Assembly (NCBI GenBank): GCA_026646875.1 | Contig: JAPKHL010000028.1 | Location: 1 to 45,001, forward strand | Source of the DNA: Rhodocyclaceae bacterium | Lineage (GTDB): Bacteria; Pseudomonadota; Gammaproteobacteria; Burkholderiales; Rhodocyclaceae | Direction: 5' to 3' | Length of the DNA stretch: 45,001 nt | Part shown: in pieces, positions 28,461-37,799 of the stretch | Numbering within the stretch: position 1 is the first letter of the stretch | Layout of the letters: each line of letters starts with the position of its first letter | Notes under the pieces: model-generated | Database searches by the model: none | What the model saw: the letters and a program-made list of their open reading frames with translations, nothing else | What the model was told of the DNA's origin: nothing | Translations under genes and position numbers: made by a program

Positions 28461-29030
28461 ATGGCGGAAGACGACGGCGAAGGCGACGGCGAAGGCGCTG
28501 GAGGCTGCGGGCGGGTGGAGACGCCGCGCTGGGACCGGACGATCGATCCGGAAATCGTCCCCCTGTTCCTCTCCCTGCAGTGGGCGCGCTCGCGCTTCAT
28601 CCGCGAGATGCGGCCCCTGCTCGCGCGGCACGGGCTGAGCGCCGCCGAGTTCGATGTGCTGGCGACCCTGCGCAATGCCCCGGTGCCGCACCGGATGACG
28701 CCTTCGCGCATTCAGGAGGAGGTGGTCATTACCTCGGGCGGATTGACCAAGGTGATGCTGCAGCTGGAAGCGCAGGGCATGGTCGAGCGCCTGCGGCCGG
28801 ATGGCGACCAGCGCGTCAAGCCGGTCGGCCTGACTGCGCACGGGAAGGCAACGGTCGAGCGGGCGATGTGCGACATCGTGCACGCCTCGGGCGTCTGGGT
28901 GCGCGAGGTGCTGTCCGCACCGGACATCGCGGTGCTGACGCGCTTGCTGGGAAAACTGGCGGGAGCGTCGGGGGCGTCCGGTATGCCGTGCCGCGGGCGG
29001 GGAACGGGAGGCGCGGAAGACGGCGGGTGA
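28461..29030 (+). CDS. MarR family transcriptional regulator
   Basis: This 189-residue protein has a winged helix-turn-helix core of the MarR type at about 45-140: LLARHGLSAAEFDVLATLRNAP, the recognition region RIQEEVVITSGGLTKVMLQLE, and the wing MVERLRPDGDQRVKPVGLT. The first 20 residues (Asp/Glu/Gly-rich) and the last 20 (Gly-rich) are low-complexity extensions, and a later start is possible. GGCAGG precedes the ATG. MarR proteins are dimeric repressors released by small phenolic or drug-like ligands. Divergent placement next to the RND operon, with palindromes in between, suggests it controls that operon and itself. Confidence 0.9.
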   Translation: MAEDDGEGDGEGAGGCGRVETPRWDRTIDPEIVPLFLSLQWARSRFIREMRPLLARHGLSAAEFDVLATLRNAPVPHRMTPSRIQEEVVITSGGLTKVMLQLEAQGMVERLRPDGDQRVKPVGLTAHGKATVERAMCDIVHASGVWVREVLSAPDIAVLTRLLGKLAGASGASGMPCRGRGTGGAEDGG

Positions 29031-29106
29031 GGGGGCGCGCAAGCGCCAGGCGGGTGTGGCCGGGCGATCCGTCCGCCCTCCGGAGAGGACGGACGGCGGC
29101 GACGGG

Positions 29107-30135
29107 TCAGCGCGCGGCCATCCAGGCGCGGGCGGCGTCGAGCATGCGGCAGGAGTAACCCCACTCGTTGTCGTACCAGGCCAGCACCTTGACCAGCGTC
29201 GAGCCGTCGTCGGCCTTGAGCACGCGGGTCTGGGTGGCGTCGAAGGTCGAGGAGACGGTGGTGTGGTTGAAGTCGCTGGACACCAGCGGCTCGTTGTTCA
29301 CGTCCATGATGCCCTTGAGGGGGCCGTTGGCCGCGGCGGTCATCAGCGCGTTGATTTCTTCCTTGGTGGTGGCACGCTCGGCGGTGAAGGTCAGGTCGAC
29401 CAGCGAGACGTTGATCGTCGGCACGCGCAGCGCGAAGCCGTCGAACTTGCCGACCAGCTGCGGCAGCACCAGACCGACGGCCTTGGCGGCGCCGGTCTTG
29501 GTCGGGATGATGTTGGCGGCGGCGGCACGGGCGCGGCGCAGGTCCTTGTGGCGGACATCCACGGTCACCTGGTCGTTGGTGTAGGCGTGGATGGTGGTCA
29601 TCAGGCCGGACTTGATGCCGATGTTCTCGGCCAGCACCTTGGCCACCGGGGCCAGGCAGTTGGTGGTGCAGGAAGCGTTCGAGACGACGGTGTGCGCGGC
29701 CTTCAGCGCGCCTTCGTTGACGCCGACGACGATGGTGGTGTCGACGTCGTCACCGCCCGGTGCCGAGATCAGCACGCGCTTGGCGCCCTGGTCGAGCAGC
29801 GCCTGCGCCTTGGCCTTGGTGGTGTAGGCCCCGGTGCACTCGAGCAGCACGTCGACGCCGTGCGTCGCCCAATTGACGCCCTTCGGGTCCTTGGTCGAGT
29901 AGAAGGCGATTTTCTTGCCGTCGATGATGATGGTGTTCTCGCCTTCGGTCTCGACCGAGGTACGGAAACGGCCATGCGTGGTGTCGTACTTCAGGAGGTG
30001 GGCGTTGGTCGCCAGGTCGCCCGAGGCGTTGATGGCGACGACCTCGAATTCATTCTGCAGACCCTGCTCGTAGATGGCGCGCAGCGTGCAGCGACCGATA
30101 CGACCGAAACCGTTGATGGCGACTTTGATGCTCAT
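29107..30135 (-). CDS. gap: type I glyceraldehyde-3-phosphate dehydrogenase
   Basis: This is the NAD(P)-dependent GAPDH of glycolysis/gluconeogenesis and the Calvin cycle, 342 residues. Features are [16 protein letters not shown] at the N-terminus (dinucleotide fold), active-site C156 in [44 protein letters not shown], and the C-terminal [14 protein letters not shown]. It is clearly a canonical GAPDH, unlike the Epd-like paralogue at 20543. The ATG at 30135 has AAGGGAG upstream. It lies 13 bases after tkt and is almost certainly cotranscribed with it. The 76-base region after its stop contains an imperfect GC-rich hairpin but no T tract. Confidence 0.97.
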   Translation of the reverse strand: MSIKVAINGFGRIGRCTLRAIYEQGLQNEFEVVAINASGDLATNAHLLKYDTTHGRFRTSVETEGENTIIIDGKKIAFYSTKDPKGVNWATHGVDVLLECTGAYTTKAKAQALLDQGAKRVLISAPGGDDVDTTIVVGVNEGALKAAHTVVSNASCTTNCLAPVAKVLAENIGIKSGLMTTIHAYTNDQVTVDVRHKDLRRARAAAANIIPTKTGAAKAVGLVLPQLVGKFDGFALRVPTINVSLVDLTFTAERATTKEEINALMTAAANGPLKGIMDVNNEPLVSSDFNHTTVSSTFDATQTRVLKADDGSTLVKVLAWYDNEWGYSCRMLDAARAWMAAR

Positions 30136-30148
30136 GTGAAAACTCCCT

Positions 30149-32158
30149 TTACAGAATGTCTTTGACGGTGGCGACGACGTTGTCCACGGTGAAGCCGAAG
30201 AACTTGAACAGTTCGCCGGCCGGCGCCGATTCGCCGAAGCGGTCGATGCCGATCACGGCGCCCTCGAGGCCCACGTACTTGCGCCAGAAGTCGCTGACGC
30301 CGGCTTCGATGGCGACGCGCGGGACGCCGCGCGGCAGGACGGATTCGCGGTAGGCCTTGTCCTGGCGCTCGAAGACGTCGGCGCAGGGCATCGAGACGAC
30401 GCGCACGGCGATGCCGGCATCGGCCAGTGCCAGGCGGGCGTCGAGCGCGAGCTTGATCTCGGAGCCGGTGGCGATCAGCACGGCGCGCGCGCCGGCGGCA
30501 TCGGCCAGCACGTAGCCGCCGCGCCGGACGCTGTCGGCGGCAATCCCGGCAGTGACCGTCGGCAGATTCTGGCGCGACAGGGCGAGCACGCTCGGGCCGT
30601 CGCGGCGTTCGATGGCGGCGGCCCAGGCAATCGCCGTCTCGGTCGCGTCGGCGGGGCGCCAGACATCGACGCCGGGGATCAGGCGCAGGCTGGCGACATG
30701 CTCGACCGGCTGGTGCGTCGGGCCATCCTCGCCAAGGCCGATCGAGTCGTGGGTATAGACCATGATCTGGCGCTGCTTCATCAGCGCCGCCATGCGGATC
30801 GCGTTGCGTGCGTAGTCGGAGAAGACCAGGAAGGTGGCGGTGTAGGGAATCAGGCCGCCGTGCAGCGCGAGGCCGTTGGCGATTGCCGTCATGCCGAATT
30901 CGCGCACGCCGTAGAAGAGATAGTTGCCGCCGTCGACCCGGGTGACGCCCTTCGATCCCTTCCACAGCGTCAGGTTCGAGGCGGCGAGGTCGGCCGAGCC
31001 GCCAATCAGTTCGGGCAGCAGCGGCGCGAAGGCGCCGATGGCGTTCTGCGAGGCCTTGCGCGTGGCGATGTTCTCGGCCTTGCCGGCAATTTCAACGATG
31101 GCGGCCGCGGACTTTTCCGCCCAGTCGGCCGGCAGCTCGCCGGCCATGCGGCGGACGAATGCGGCGGCAAGTTGGGGGTAGGCCGCGCGATAGTCGTCGA
31201 AACGGCGCTTCCAGTTGCTTTCGAAGGCGTCGCCGCGTGGCCGGCCGTTCCAGGCGGCGTATACCTCCGGGGGAATCTCGAACGCCGGGTGCGTCCAGCC
31301 GATGTGCGCGCGTGCGGCGGCGATTTCGTCGGCGCCGAGCGGCGCGCCATGCACGTCGTGGGTGCCGGCCTTGTTCGGCGAGCCCATGCCGATGGTGGTC
31401 CGGCAGCAGATCAGCGTCGGTCGCGTCCTGTCAGCCTTGGCCGCGAGGATGGCCTGCTCGATCGCTTCGGCGCTGTGGCCGTCGACTCCGGGGATGACCT
31501 GCCAGCCGTAGGCCTCGAAGCGCTTCGGCGTGTCGTCGGTGAACCAGCCTTCCACGTGGCCGTCGATCGAGATGCCGTTGTCGTCGTAGAAGGCGATCAG
31601 CTTGCCGAGCCCGAGCGTGCCGGCCAGCGAGCAGGCCTCGTGACTGACCCCCTCCATCAGACAGCCGTCGCCGAGGAAGGCCCAAGTGTGATGGTTGACG
31701 ATTTCGTGACCCGGGCGGTTGAACTCGGCGGCCAGCACTTTCTCGGCGATGGCCAGGCCGACGGCGTTGGTGATGCCTTGGCCGAGCGGCCCGGTGGTCG
31801 TCTCGACGCCCGGCGTGTGGCCGACCTCGGGGTGTCCCGGCGTTTTCGACTTCATCTGGCGGAAGTTCTTCAGGTCGTCGATCGAGACGTCGTAGCCGGT
31901 CAGGTGCAGCAGGGCGTAGATCAGCATCGAGCCGTGCCCGTTGGAGAGTACGAAGCGGTCGCGGTCAGGCCACGACGGATTGGCCGGATTGTGGCGCAGG
32001 TGCCGCCGCCACAGCACTTCGGCGATTTCGGCCATGCCCATCGGCGCGCCGGGGTGGCCGGAGTTGGCTTTCTGCACGGCGTCCATGGCGAGCGCGCGGA
32101 TGGCGCCGGTGATGGGAGTGAATTCGATGCGGGGCGGGGTGCTGGAGGATGCGGACAC
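30149..32158 (-). CDS. tkt: transketolase
   Basis: This thiamine-diphosphate enzyme moves two-carbon units between sugar phosphates in the pentose phosphate and Calvin pathways; it produces or consumes erythrose-4-phosphate. The 669 residues show [51 protein letters not shown], the TPP motif [15 protein letters not shown], and [17 protein letters not shown]. The start is chosen as GTG 32158, giving [13 protein letters not shown] before the conserved [14 protein letters not shown]; a TTG at 32200 in the same frame would add an unlikely leader. Neither has a strong ribosome binding site. It is first in the tkt-gap pair. Confidence 0.95.
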   Translation of the reverse strand: MSASSSTPPRIEFTPITGAIRALAMDAVQKANSGHPGAPMGMAEIAEVLWRRHLRHNPANPSWPDRDRFVLSNGHGSMLIYALLHLTGYDVSIDDLKNFRQMKSKTPGHPEVGHTPGVETTTGPLGQGITNAVGLAIAEKVLAAEFNRPGHEIVNHHTWAFLGDGCLMEGVSHEACSLAGTLGLGKLIAFYDDNGISIDGHVEGWFTDDTPKRFEAYGWQVIPGVDGHSAEAIEQAILAAKADRTRPTLICCRTTIGMGSPNKAGTHDVHGAPLGADEIAAARAHIGWTHPAFEIPPEVYAAWNGRPRGDAFESNWKRRFDDYRAAYPQLAAAFVRRMAGELPADWAEKSAAAIVEIAGKAENIATRKASQNAIGAFAPLLPELIGGSADLAASNLTLWKGSKGVTRVDGGNYLFYGVREFGMTAIANGLALHGGLIPYTATFLVFSDYARNAIRMAALMKQRQIMVYTHDSIGLGEDGPTHQPVEHVASLRLIPGVDVWRPADATETAIAWAAAIERRDGPSVLALSRQNLPTVTAGIAADSVRRGGYVLADAAGARAVLIATGSEIKLALDARLALADAGIAVRVVSMPCADVFERQDKAYRESVLPRGVPRVAIEAGVSDFWRKYVGLEGAVIGIDRFGESAPAGELFKFFGFTVDNVVATVKDIL

Positions 32159-32182
32159 GATGGCGGGCCGGGAAGCGGAAAA

Positions 32183-32198
32183 GGCGGAATTATCCGCC
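32183..32198. repeat. inverted repeat in the tkt leader region
   Basis: GGCGGA (32183-32188) and TCCGCC (32193-32198) flank ATTA just upstream of the tkt start. It could form a short mRNA hairpin or be a regulator site. The surrounding 308-base gap (32159-32466) between tkt and the TonB receptor gene holds no recognised gene. Confidence 0.35.
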
Positions 32199-32304
32199 AA
32201 AACAGGGGGGGTTTCCAGTCGCGGCTCGGCTGCGGTCCGGCGGTCTGCCGCCTGTCGGCTGCAGGCCCTGCCGTTGGCGGTTTTAGGAAAACGTCATTTC
32301 GGAT

Positions 32305-32321
32305 CCGGGAATTTTTCCCGG
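32305..32321. repeat. inverted repeat in the tkt / TonB-receptor divergent gap
   Basis: CCGGGAA (32305-32311) and TTCCCGG (32315-32321) are perfect arms around TTT in the divergent control region. It could be an operator for either gene. It does not look like a Fur box. Confidence 0.4.
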
Positions 32322-32466
32322 GTTCACGGGGCGATTCTCCCGAGACGCCGCCGGGAGGGCTCGCCAGAATGCCGGTCTGCGTGCTGCGGCGATTTGTCGC
32401 GGGTCTGCCTGGGGGCGGGCCGACGTGCGCCTGTGTCGATCAAGCAAACAATGACTGGGGACAACC

Positions 32467-34671
32467 ATGCAGTTCAAGCCAAGAACAATCACGTGCGCCG
32501 TCGTGTCGGCGCTGATGGTACCGGCCTTGCCGGCCGGCGCGGCGGAAGCGATCACTCTCGACCCGGTGACCGTGAGCGCGATCCTGCCCGAGCGGCTCGA
32601 AGCGGTACCGGGGTCGTTCACCGTCGTCCCGGAAAGGGAACTGCGGGACAGCGTGCCGTTTTCGATCAAGGAGGCCCTGGCCCGCACTCCCGGAATCCAT
32701 AGCGTGGGCGAGGATTCCTTCGGCCTGGGCCTGAACATCGGGGTGCGCGGGATGGATCCCCGGCGTACCTCGCGCACGCTGCTGCTCGAGGATGGCATGC
32801 CGCTGTTTCTGGCGCCGTATGGCGACCCCTCGGCGCATTATTCGACCCCGCTTGACCGGGTCGAGCGGATCGAGGTGGTGAAGGGGTCCGGACAGGTGCT
32901 GTACGGACCGCAGACGGTCGGCGGCATGATCAACTTCGTGACCCGCCCGGTTCCGGTCAAGGGCTTCGCCGGGAGCGTCGCCCTTGCCGCCGGCAACCAC
33001 GCGTTCGGGAGCGCCCATGCCAACCTCGGTTATGGTGGCGAGATGGGCGGAGTGATGCTCGACGTACTGCAGAAGAAGGGTGACGGCGTCCGCAACAACC
33101 ACGATTTCGACGTCCGCGAATACACCCTCAAGGGGCAGCTCAACATCAGCGAGCGGCAGACCCTGATCGCCAAGGTCAGCCAGTATCGCGAGGACTCGCA
33201 CGTTTCCGAAACCGGGCTGGGAACGCTCGAATACGGCGAGGACAAGTTTCAGGCGCCGACCGGCAGGCAGGACCGTTTCGAACACGAGCGGACGGCCTTC
33301 CAGGTGCAGCACCTCGTGCAGCTCGGCGAGCGCGCGATGCTGAGCACCCAGGTCTACCAGGTCCGCGCGGACCGCGCGTCGTTTCGGCAGATCAACGATC
33401 CGGGCGGCTTCGACGATGCGGGCAACAACGCCACCGGCTATTCCATCCTCGACCGCTGCGACACTCCGGCCACCGAGGCTAACGCCGCCGCCTGCGGCGG
33501 ACGCTGGCGGCCCCGCCAGTACGAATACTGGGGGATCGAGCCACGCCTGGATTTCGGCCACCGGCTGTTCGGCATCGAGAACGAAGCGGTGGTTGGCATC
33601 CGGTATCACGTCGAGGACATCCGGCGCAACCAGTTCCGCGCAGCCGATCCGCTGGCGCAGAACCAGGCCTGGGCGGAGGCCTTCGGGACGCATCGCGAGG
33701 ATATCCGGATCGATACCCGGGCGTGGTCCTACTATGCCCAGAACACCTTCCACCTCGGGCACTGGGCACTGACGCCGGGCGTGCGCGTCGAGAATTACGA
33801 GATCAGCACGGACATCGTGCGCGCCGACGGCGAGCCGCAGGACAACCCGGAATCGGCGTTGACCAACCGGCAGACCGTGGTGCTGCCGGGCTTCGGCGTG
33901 GCCTGGAACGGGATCGCCAACACCACGATCTTCGCCGGTGTACACAAGGGTTTCGCGCCGCCGCGCCCGGACCGGGACATCAACGAAGGCGACGGGGCGA
34001 ACACCGCGGTTGTCGACCGGACGAGGGCGGAGGAGAGCACCAACTGGGAAATCGGCGTGCGCTCCAGCTATTTCAAGGGTGTCCGCTTTGAATCGACGCT
34101 CTTTCACACCGATTTCGACGAGATCGTGATCAACAACGGTGAAGGCGCCTTCGTGAATGGCGGCAAGTCGCGGATGGCCGGCATCGAATTCGCGGGCCGG
34201 GTCGACTTCGGCCGGATCTTCGATACGCCTCACAACATCTATCTCATGGGCAGTTACACTCATCTGTCCACGGCGAAATTCCTGAAGGACGGACCGAACC
34301 CCGAGGACGGCATCGTCCAGGGCGACCGCCTGCCGTACGCGCCGCGCCATCTGGCGTCGCTGAGCATCGGCTATCAGCATCCGGTGGGGATCGACGCCCG
34401 TATCGGTGTCGATCATGTCAGCCGCCAGCAGCCCGATACCTTCGCGCGGGCGCTGCCGCCGGTCGACGCCGCGCTGTCCGGGCTGGCCGGGGAGATTCCG
34501 GCCTACACCCTGGTGAATGCCTCGGTCACCTACCGCCCGCAGGGCTCGAAGGCGACGCTGTTCCTCAGCGGCCATAACCTGGCCGATCGGGAATACCTCG
34601 TCAGCCGGGTCGACGGCATGGTCGCCGGCCGCAAGCGGCAGGTATTCGGTGGGGTAAGATACGACTTCTGA
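32467..34671 (+). CDS. TonB-dependent outer-membrane receptor, FecA-like
   Basis: This 734-residue outer-membrane receptor has a signal peptide (about 1-25, cleavage near PAGAA), a TonB-box-like segment (DPVTVSA), and a plug domain at about 40-170 with IGVRGMDPRRTSRTLLLEDG, PLDRVERIEVVKGSG and LYGPQTVGGMINFVTR. A long 22-strand barrel follows, ending in VFGGVRYDF with the terminal Phe needed for BAM insertion. The plug and barrel resemble iron-citrate/siderophore receptors of the FecA group; the actual ligand (ferric chelate or another metal complex) cannot be assigned. There is no N-terminal signalling extension as in E. coli FecA, and no adjacent sigma/anti-sigma pair. It is followed after 84 bases by a YVTN beta-propeller gene on the same strand, probably cotranscribed. 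Confidence 0.93.
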   Translation: MQFKPRTITCAVVSALMVPALPAGAAEAITLDPVTVSAILPERLEAVPGSFTVVPERELRDSVPFSIKEALARTPGIHSVGEDSFGLGLNIGVRGMDPRRTSRTLLLEDGMPLFLAPYGDPSAHYSTPLDRVERIEVVKGSGQVLYGPQTVGGMINFVTRPVPVKGFAGSVALAAGNHAFGSAHANLGYGGEMGGVMLDVLQKKGDGVRNNHDFDVREYTLKGQLNISERQTLIAKVSQYREDSHVSETGLGTLEYGEDKFQAPTGRQDRFEHERTAFQVQHLVQLGERAMLSTQVYQVRADRASFRQINDPGGFDDAGNNATGYSILDRCDTPATEANAAACGGRWRPRQYEYWGIEPRLDFGHRLFGIENEAVVGIRYHVEDIRRNQFRAADPLAQNQAWAEAFGTHREDIRIDTRAWSYYAQNTFHLGHWALTPGVRVENYEISTDIVRADGEPQDNPESALTNRQTVVLPGFGVAWNGIANTTIFAGVHKGFAPPRPDRDINEGDGANTAVVDRTRAEESTNWEIGVRSSYFKGVRFESTLFHTDFDEIVINNGEGAFVNGGKSRMAGIEFAGRVDFGRIFDTPHNIYLMGSYTHLSTAKFLKDGPNPEDGIVQGDRLPYAPRHLASLSIGYQHPVGIDARIGVDHVSRQQPDTFARALPPVDAALSGLAGEIPAYTLVNASVTYRPQGSKATLFLSGHNLADREYLVSRVDGMVAGRKRQVFGGVRYDF

Positions 34672-34755
34672 ACACGCCCGGCATGCCATGCCCGGGATCC
34701 GCCACGGGGCGCGCCAGCGGCGCGTCCCGCGACATTCTTAGGAGGACCGTTCTTC

Positions 34756-35877
34756 ATGAACATGTCTGCAATCGCTCCGAAAACCCTCTGTGCCGCCCTG
34801 CTTTCCCTCGGCATGAGTGCGGCCACGGCGGCCGGCACGGCCTATGTCTCGAACCAGAACGGCGGCATCCTGGTCATCGATCTCGCGACCCTGGAGCGCG
34901 TCGGCCAGTTCGACGTCGGCGCCAAGGGGCCGCGCGGCATCGGCGTGACCGCCGACGGCAAGTACCTGGTGACGGCCAACAAGGACGATGCCAACGTTTC
35001 GATCATCGATCTCGCGACGCGCAAGGTGGTGCGCCAGGTGCGCATCGGCAAGAACCCCGAATTCGTGCGCGTGCTGGGCGACAAGGCCTATGTGACCTAT
35101 GAGCCGAGCTCCCGCGGCGGGCCGCCGCCGAAGCCGGGGCAGGCGCCGGCCGCCGGGCACGACGATGACGACGACGATGAGCGGGTGCCGGCACGCATCG
35201 CGGTGGTCGACATCGCGCGCGGCAAGGTGCTGCGGGAAATCACCAGCGGCCCGGAAACAGAGGGAATCGAATTCTCGCCGGACGGCAAGAAGATGATCGT
35301 CACCAACGAGGCCGACAACACCATCACCGTCCATAGCCTCAAGAATGGCAAGCTGCTGAAGACGGTGCCGACCGCGCAGCATGGCGATCGTCCGCGCGGC
35401 ATCAAGGTTTCGCCCGACGGCAAGCAGTACGTGTCCACGCTGGAGTTCGGCAACAAGTATCTCGTTCTCGACGAGAAGTTCGATCCGGTGCGGACGGTGC
35501 CGACCGGCCAGATTCCCTACGGCGTCGCCTTCGACCGGCAGGGCAAGCGGCTCTTCGTGGCAGCCTCGCGGGACAACCTGCTGCAGGTCTTCGATGCGAA
35601 GACGCACGAGAAGATCAAGGACATTCCAACCGGCGAACGCTGCTGGCACTTCACCTTCACCCCGGATGACCGGCAGATCCTGCTGGCTTGCGGTCGCTCC
35701 CACGAGATCGTCGTGATCGAGCGAGGGGCTGCCCTGGGGCGTGATCACCTATCCCAAGGCCTACGGCAGCCTGGATCAGCCGTAGACACCCGGCACGCGG
35801 CGGTCGCCGGCCTCAGCCGCGCGTGCCGCCGCGGATCCGCCGCCCCTGCTCGACGAGCTTCCAGATCAGCGGGGTGA
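34756..35877 (+). CDS. exported YVTN beta-propeller protein with apparent C-terminal frameshift
   Basis: This protein has a signal peptide (MNMSAIAPKT, cleavage near ATAA at about 25) and repeats of the YVTN/NHL propeller type: GTAYVSNQNGGILVIDL, GKYLVTANKDDANVSIIDL, GKKMIVTNEADNTITV, GKQYVSTLEFGNKYLVLD and GKRLFVAASRDNLLQVFD. Between two blades an insertion contains a run of six Asp followed by Glu (about residues 137-145), possibly metal-binding. AGGAGG precedes the ATG. From about residue 322 the frame as written becomes basic, low-complexity shadow sequence overlapping prk. The other frame instead gives a natural end, EGLPWGVITYPKAYGSLDQP, with a stop at 35783-35785. About a dozen residues seem missing at the junction (35718-35726). 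Its role is unknown; the neighbour suggests metal uptake. Confidence 0.82.
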   Translation: MNMSAIAPKTLCAALLSLGMSAATAAGTAYVSNQNGGILVIDLATLERVGQFDVGAKGPRGIGVTADGKYLVTANKDDANVSIIDLATRKVVRQVRIGKNPEFVRVLGDKAYVTYEPSSRGGPPPKPGQAPAAGHDDDDDDERVPARIAVVDIARGKVLREITSGPETEGIEFSPDGKKMIVTNEADNTITVHSLKNGKLLKTVPTAQHGDRPRGIKVSPDGKQYVSTLEFGNKYLVLDEKFDPVRTVPTGQIPYGVAFDRQGKRLFVAASRDNLLQVFDAKTHEKIKDIPTGERCWHFTFTPDDRQILLACGRSHEIVVIERGAALGRDHLSQGLRQPGSAVDTRHAAVAGLSRACRRGSAAPARRASRSAG

Positions 35878-36703
35878 GGATCAGCTGCATCGCCAGCGGC
35901 ATCTTGCCGCCCGGTGTGACGATGGTGTTGGCGCGCGACATGAACGCGCCGTCGATCATCGACAGGAGATAGGGAAAGTCCACCCCGCGCGGGTTGGCGA
36001 AACGGATCACCACGAAGGATTCGTCCTGGGTCGGGATGTCCCGGGCGATGAAGGGGTTCGAGGTGTCCACCACCGGCACACGCTGGAAGTTGATGTGCGT
36101 GCGCGAGAACTGCGGCGTCATGTAGTGCACGTAATCGGGCATGCGCCGCAGGATGGTGTTGGTCACCGCCTCGCGCGAGTAGCCGCGCAGGCGGGTATCG
36201 CGCAGCAGCTTCTGTATCCACTCGAGGTTGATCGTGGGAACCACGCCGATCAGCAGGTCGGGATACTTCGAGACGTCCACCCGTTCGGTCTTCACCGCCC
36301 CGTGCAGGCCTTCGTAGAACAACAGGTCGGTGCCCTCGGGAATCACCTCGGGCGCGGTGAAGCCGCCGACCTCGCCGCCCCAGCGCGCGGCCTCGACCTC
36401 GTCGTGGATGTAGCGGCGGAAGATCCCGCTGCCGCTCTTCGCGTATTCCGCGAAGAGTGCCTCGAGGGCCTCGAAATTGTTGCCGTCCGGACCGAAGTGC
36501 GAGGGCGCGCGCCGGCCGTCGCGCTCGGCGGCGGCGATCCGTTCGGCGATTTCCGCGCGGGTGTAGCGGTGGAAGCTGTCGCCCTCGACCAGCGCCGCCC
36601 GCACCTCCTCGCGCCAGAAGATCTGCGTGAAGGTCTCCTTGACCGTGGTGGTGCCGGCGCCGGACGAACCGGTGACGGCGATGATCGGGTGGCGGGCGGA
36701 CAT
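35813..36703 (-). CDS. prk: phosphoribulokinase
   Basis: Prk phosphorylates ribulose-5-phosphate to ribulose-1,5-bisphosphate, the substrate of RuBisCO, and is diagnostic of the Calvin cycle. The 296 residues match the short proteobacterial class, with the P-loop GSSGAGTTTVKETF near residue 12, EGDSFHRYTRAEI, LLFYEGLHGAV (Walker B region), VDVSKYPDLLIGVVPTINLEWIQK and the C-terminal MPLAMQLILTPLIWKLVEQGR. It lies 17 bases after fbp in the same direction, a common cbb arrangement. No strong ribosome binding site is visible before ATG 36703, consistent with coupling to fbp. RuBisCO genes are not in the window, so autotrophy is inferred. Confidence 0.96.
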   Translation of the reverse strand: MSARHPIIAVTGSSGAGTTTVKETFTQIFWREEVRAALVEGDSFHRYTRAEIAERIAAAERDGRRAPSHFGPDGNNFEALEALFAEYAKSGSGIFRRYIHDEVEAARWGGEVGGFTAPEVIPEGTDLLFYEGLHGAVKTERVDVSKYPDLLIGVVPTINLEWIQKLLRDTRLRGYSREAVTNTILRRMPDYVHYMTPQFSRTHINFQRVPVVDTSNPFIARDIPTQDESFVVIRFANPRGVDFPYLLSMIDGAFMSRANTIVTPGGKMPLAMQLILTPLIWKLVEQGRRIRGGTRG

Positions 36704-36720
36704 GTGCGGGGGTTTCCCGG

Positions 36721-37728
36721 TCAGCGTTCGCCGTGGTAGGCGACGATGCGCTCAACCTCGTTGCGCGAGCCGAGGATGACCGGTACCCGCTGGTGCAGGG
36801 CGGCCGGCCGGACGTCGAGGATGCGCTGGCGGCCGGTGCTAGCGCTGCCGCCGGCCTGCTCGACGATGAAGCTCATCGGATTGGCCTCGTAGAGCAGGCG
36901 CAGCTTGCCGCCCTGCTGCCCCATGCGGGCGTCCAGCGGGTAGAGGAAGACGCCGCCGCGGGTCAGGATGCGATGCACGTCGGCGACCATCGAGGCCACC
37001 CAGCGCATGTTGAAGTCGCGCCCGCGCGGCCCCCCGCTGCCCTGCAGCAGTTCTCCGACGTAGCGCTGCACCGGCGCTTCCCAGTGCCGCTGATTTGACA
37101 TGTTGATGGCGAATTCCCGGGTGTCCGGCGGGATCTGCAGGTGTTCGCGGGTCAGCACGAAGGAGCCGAGTTCCCGATCGAGCGTGAAGCAGGCGACACC
37201 GTCGCCGACGCTCAGCACGAGCAGGGTGGTCGGTCCATAGACGGCGTAACCGGCAGCCACCTGCGCCGAGCCCGGCTGCAGGAAGGCCGCTTCCCGCGTC
37301 GGATCGGCGCCCTCGGGGCATTTCAGCACCGAGAAGATGGTGCCGACCGAGACGTTGATGTCGATGTTCGACGAGCCGTCGAGCGGGTCGAAGAGCAGCA
37401 GGTATTCACCCTGCGGGTAGCGGTTCGGGATCGCGTGCGGCAGCTCCATTTCCTCGGAGGCCATGCCGGCGAGATGGCCCCCCCATTCGTTGGCCTCCAG
37501 GAATATCTCGTTGGAGAGGACGTCGAGTTTTTTCTGCGCTTCCCCCTGCACGTTGTCGCTGCCGGCATCGCCAAGAACGCCCTCGCCGAGTCCGCCCTTG
37601 CCGATGGCGATGGCGATGCGCTTGCAGGCGCGCGCCACGACCTCGATCAGCAGGCGCAGGTCGGCGTTGATCCGGCCTTTTTCGCGTTGTTCTTCGATCA
37701 GGTAGCGGCTCAGGGTGATGCGACGCAT
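36721..37728 (-). CDS. fbp: class I fructose-1,6-bisphosphatase
   Basis: Fbp hydrolyses fructose-1,6-bisphosphate to fructose-6-phosphate in gluconeogenesis and the Calvin cycle. The 335 residues carry class I features: an N-terminal helix [44 protein letters not shown] (split here: EEMELPHAI, then [12 protein letters not shown], the metal-binding loop), [27 protein letters not shown], and the C-terminal [22 protein letters not shown]. The ATG at 37728 has GGAG upstream. It pairs with prk downstream. Confidence 0.96.
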   Translation of the reverse strand: MRRITLSRYLIEEQREKGRINADLRLLIEVVARACKRIAIAIGKGGLGEGVLGDAGSDNVQGEAQKKLDVLSNEIFLEANEWGGHLAGMASEEMELPHAIPNRYPQGEYLLLFDPLDGSSNIDINVSVGTIFSVLKCPEGADPTREAAFLQPGSAQVAAGYAVYGPTTLLVLSVGDGVACFTLDRELGSFVLTREHLQIPPDTREFAINMSNQRHWEAPVQRYVGELLQGSGGPRGRDFNMRWVASMVADVHRILTRGGVFLYPLDARMGQQGGKLRLLYEANPMSFIVEQAGGSASTGRQRILDVRPAALHQRVPVILGSRNEVERIVAYHGER

Positions 37729-37799
37729 GGTGTCTCCGGGATGGTTCGAGGGCCGCCCGGCGGGCGGTGTTTGCAGTGCAGCATTCTACCCCGTGCCGT

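Noticed and set aside
32183-32198. GGCGGA/TCCGCC hairpin as an intrinsic terminator
   Set aside because: No gene ends upstream of it on either strand; it lies in a divergent promoter region.
32159-32200. TTG start of transketolase at 32200
   Set aside because: It would add 14 residues not expected in the family and runs through the inverted repeat; GTG 32158 fits the usual short leader.
32440-34689. 749-residue open frame on the minus strand opposite the TonB receptor
   Set aside because: It mirrors the receptor codons exactly, has no family motif, and is the usual open antisense frame of GC-rich DNA; the plus-strand protein has clear plug and barrel features.
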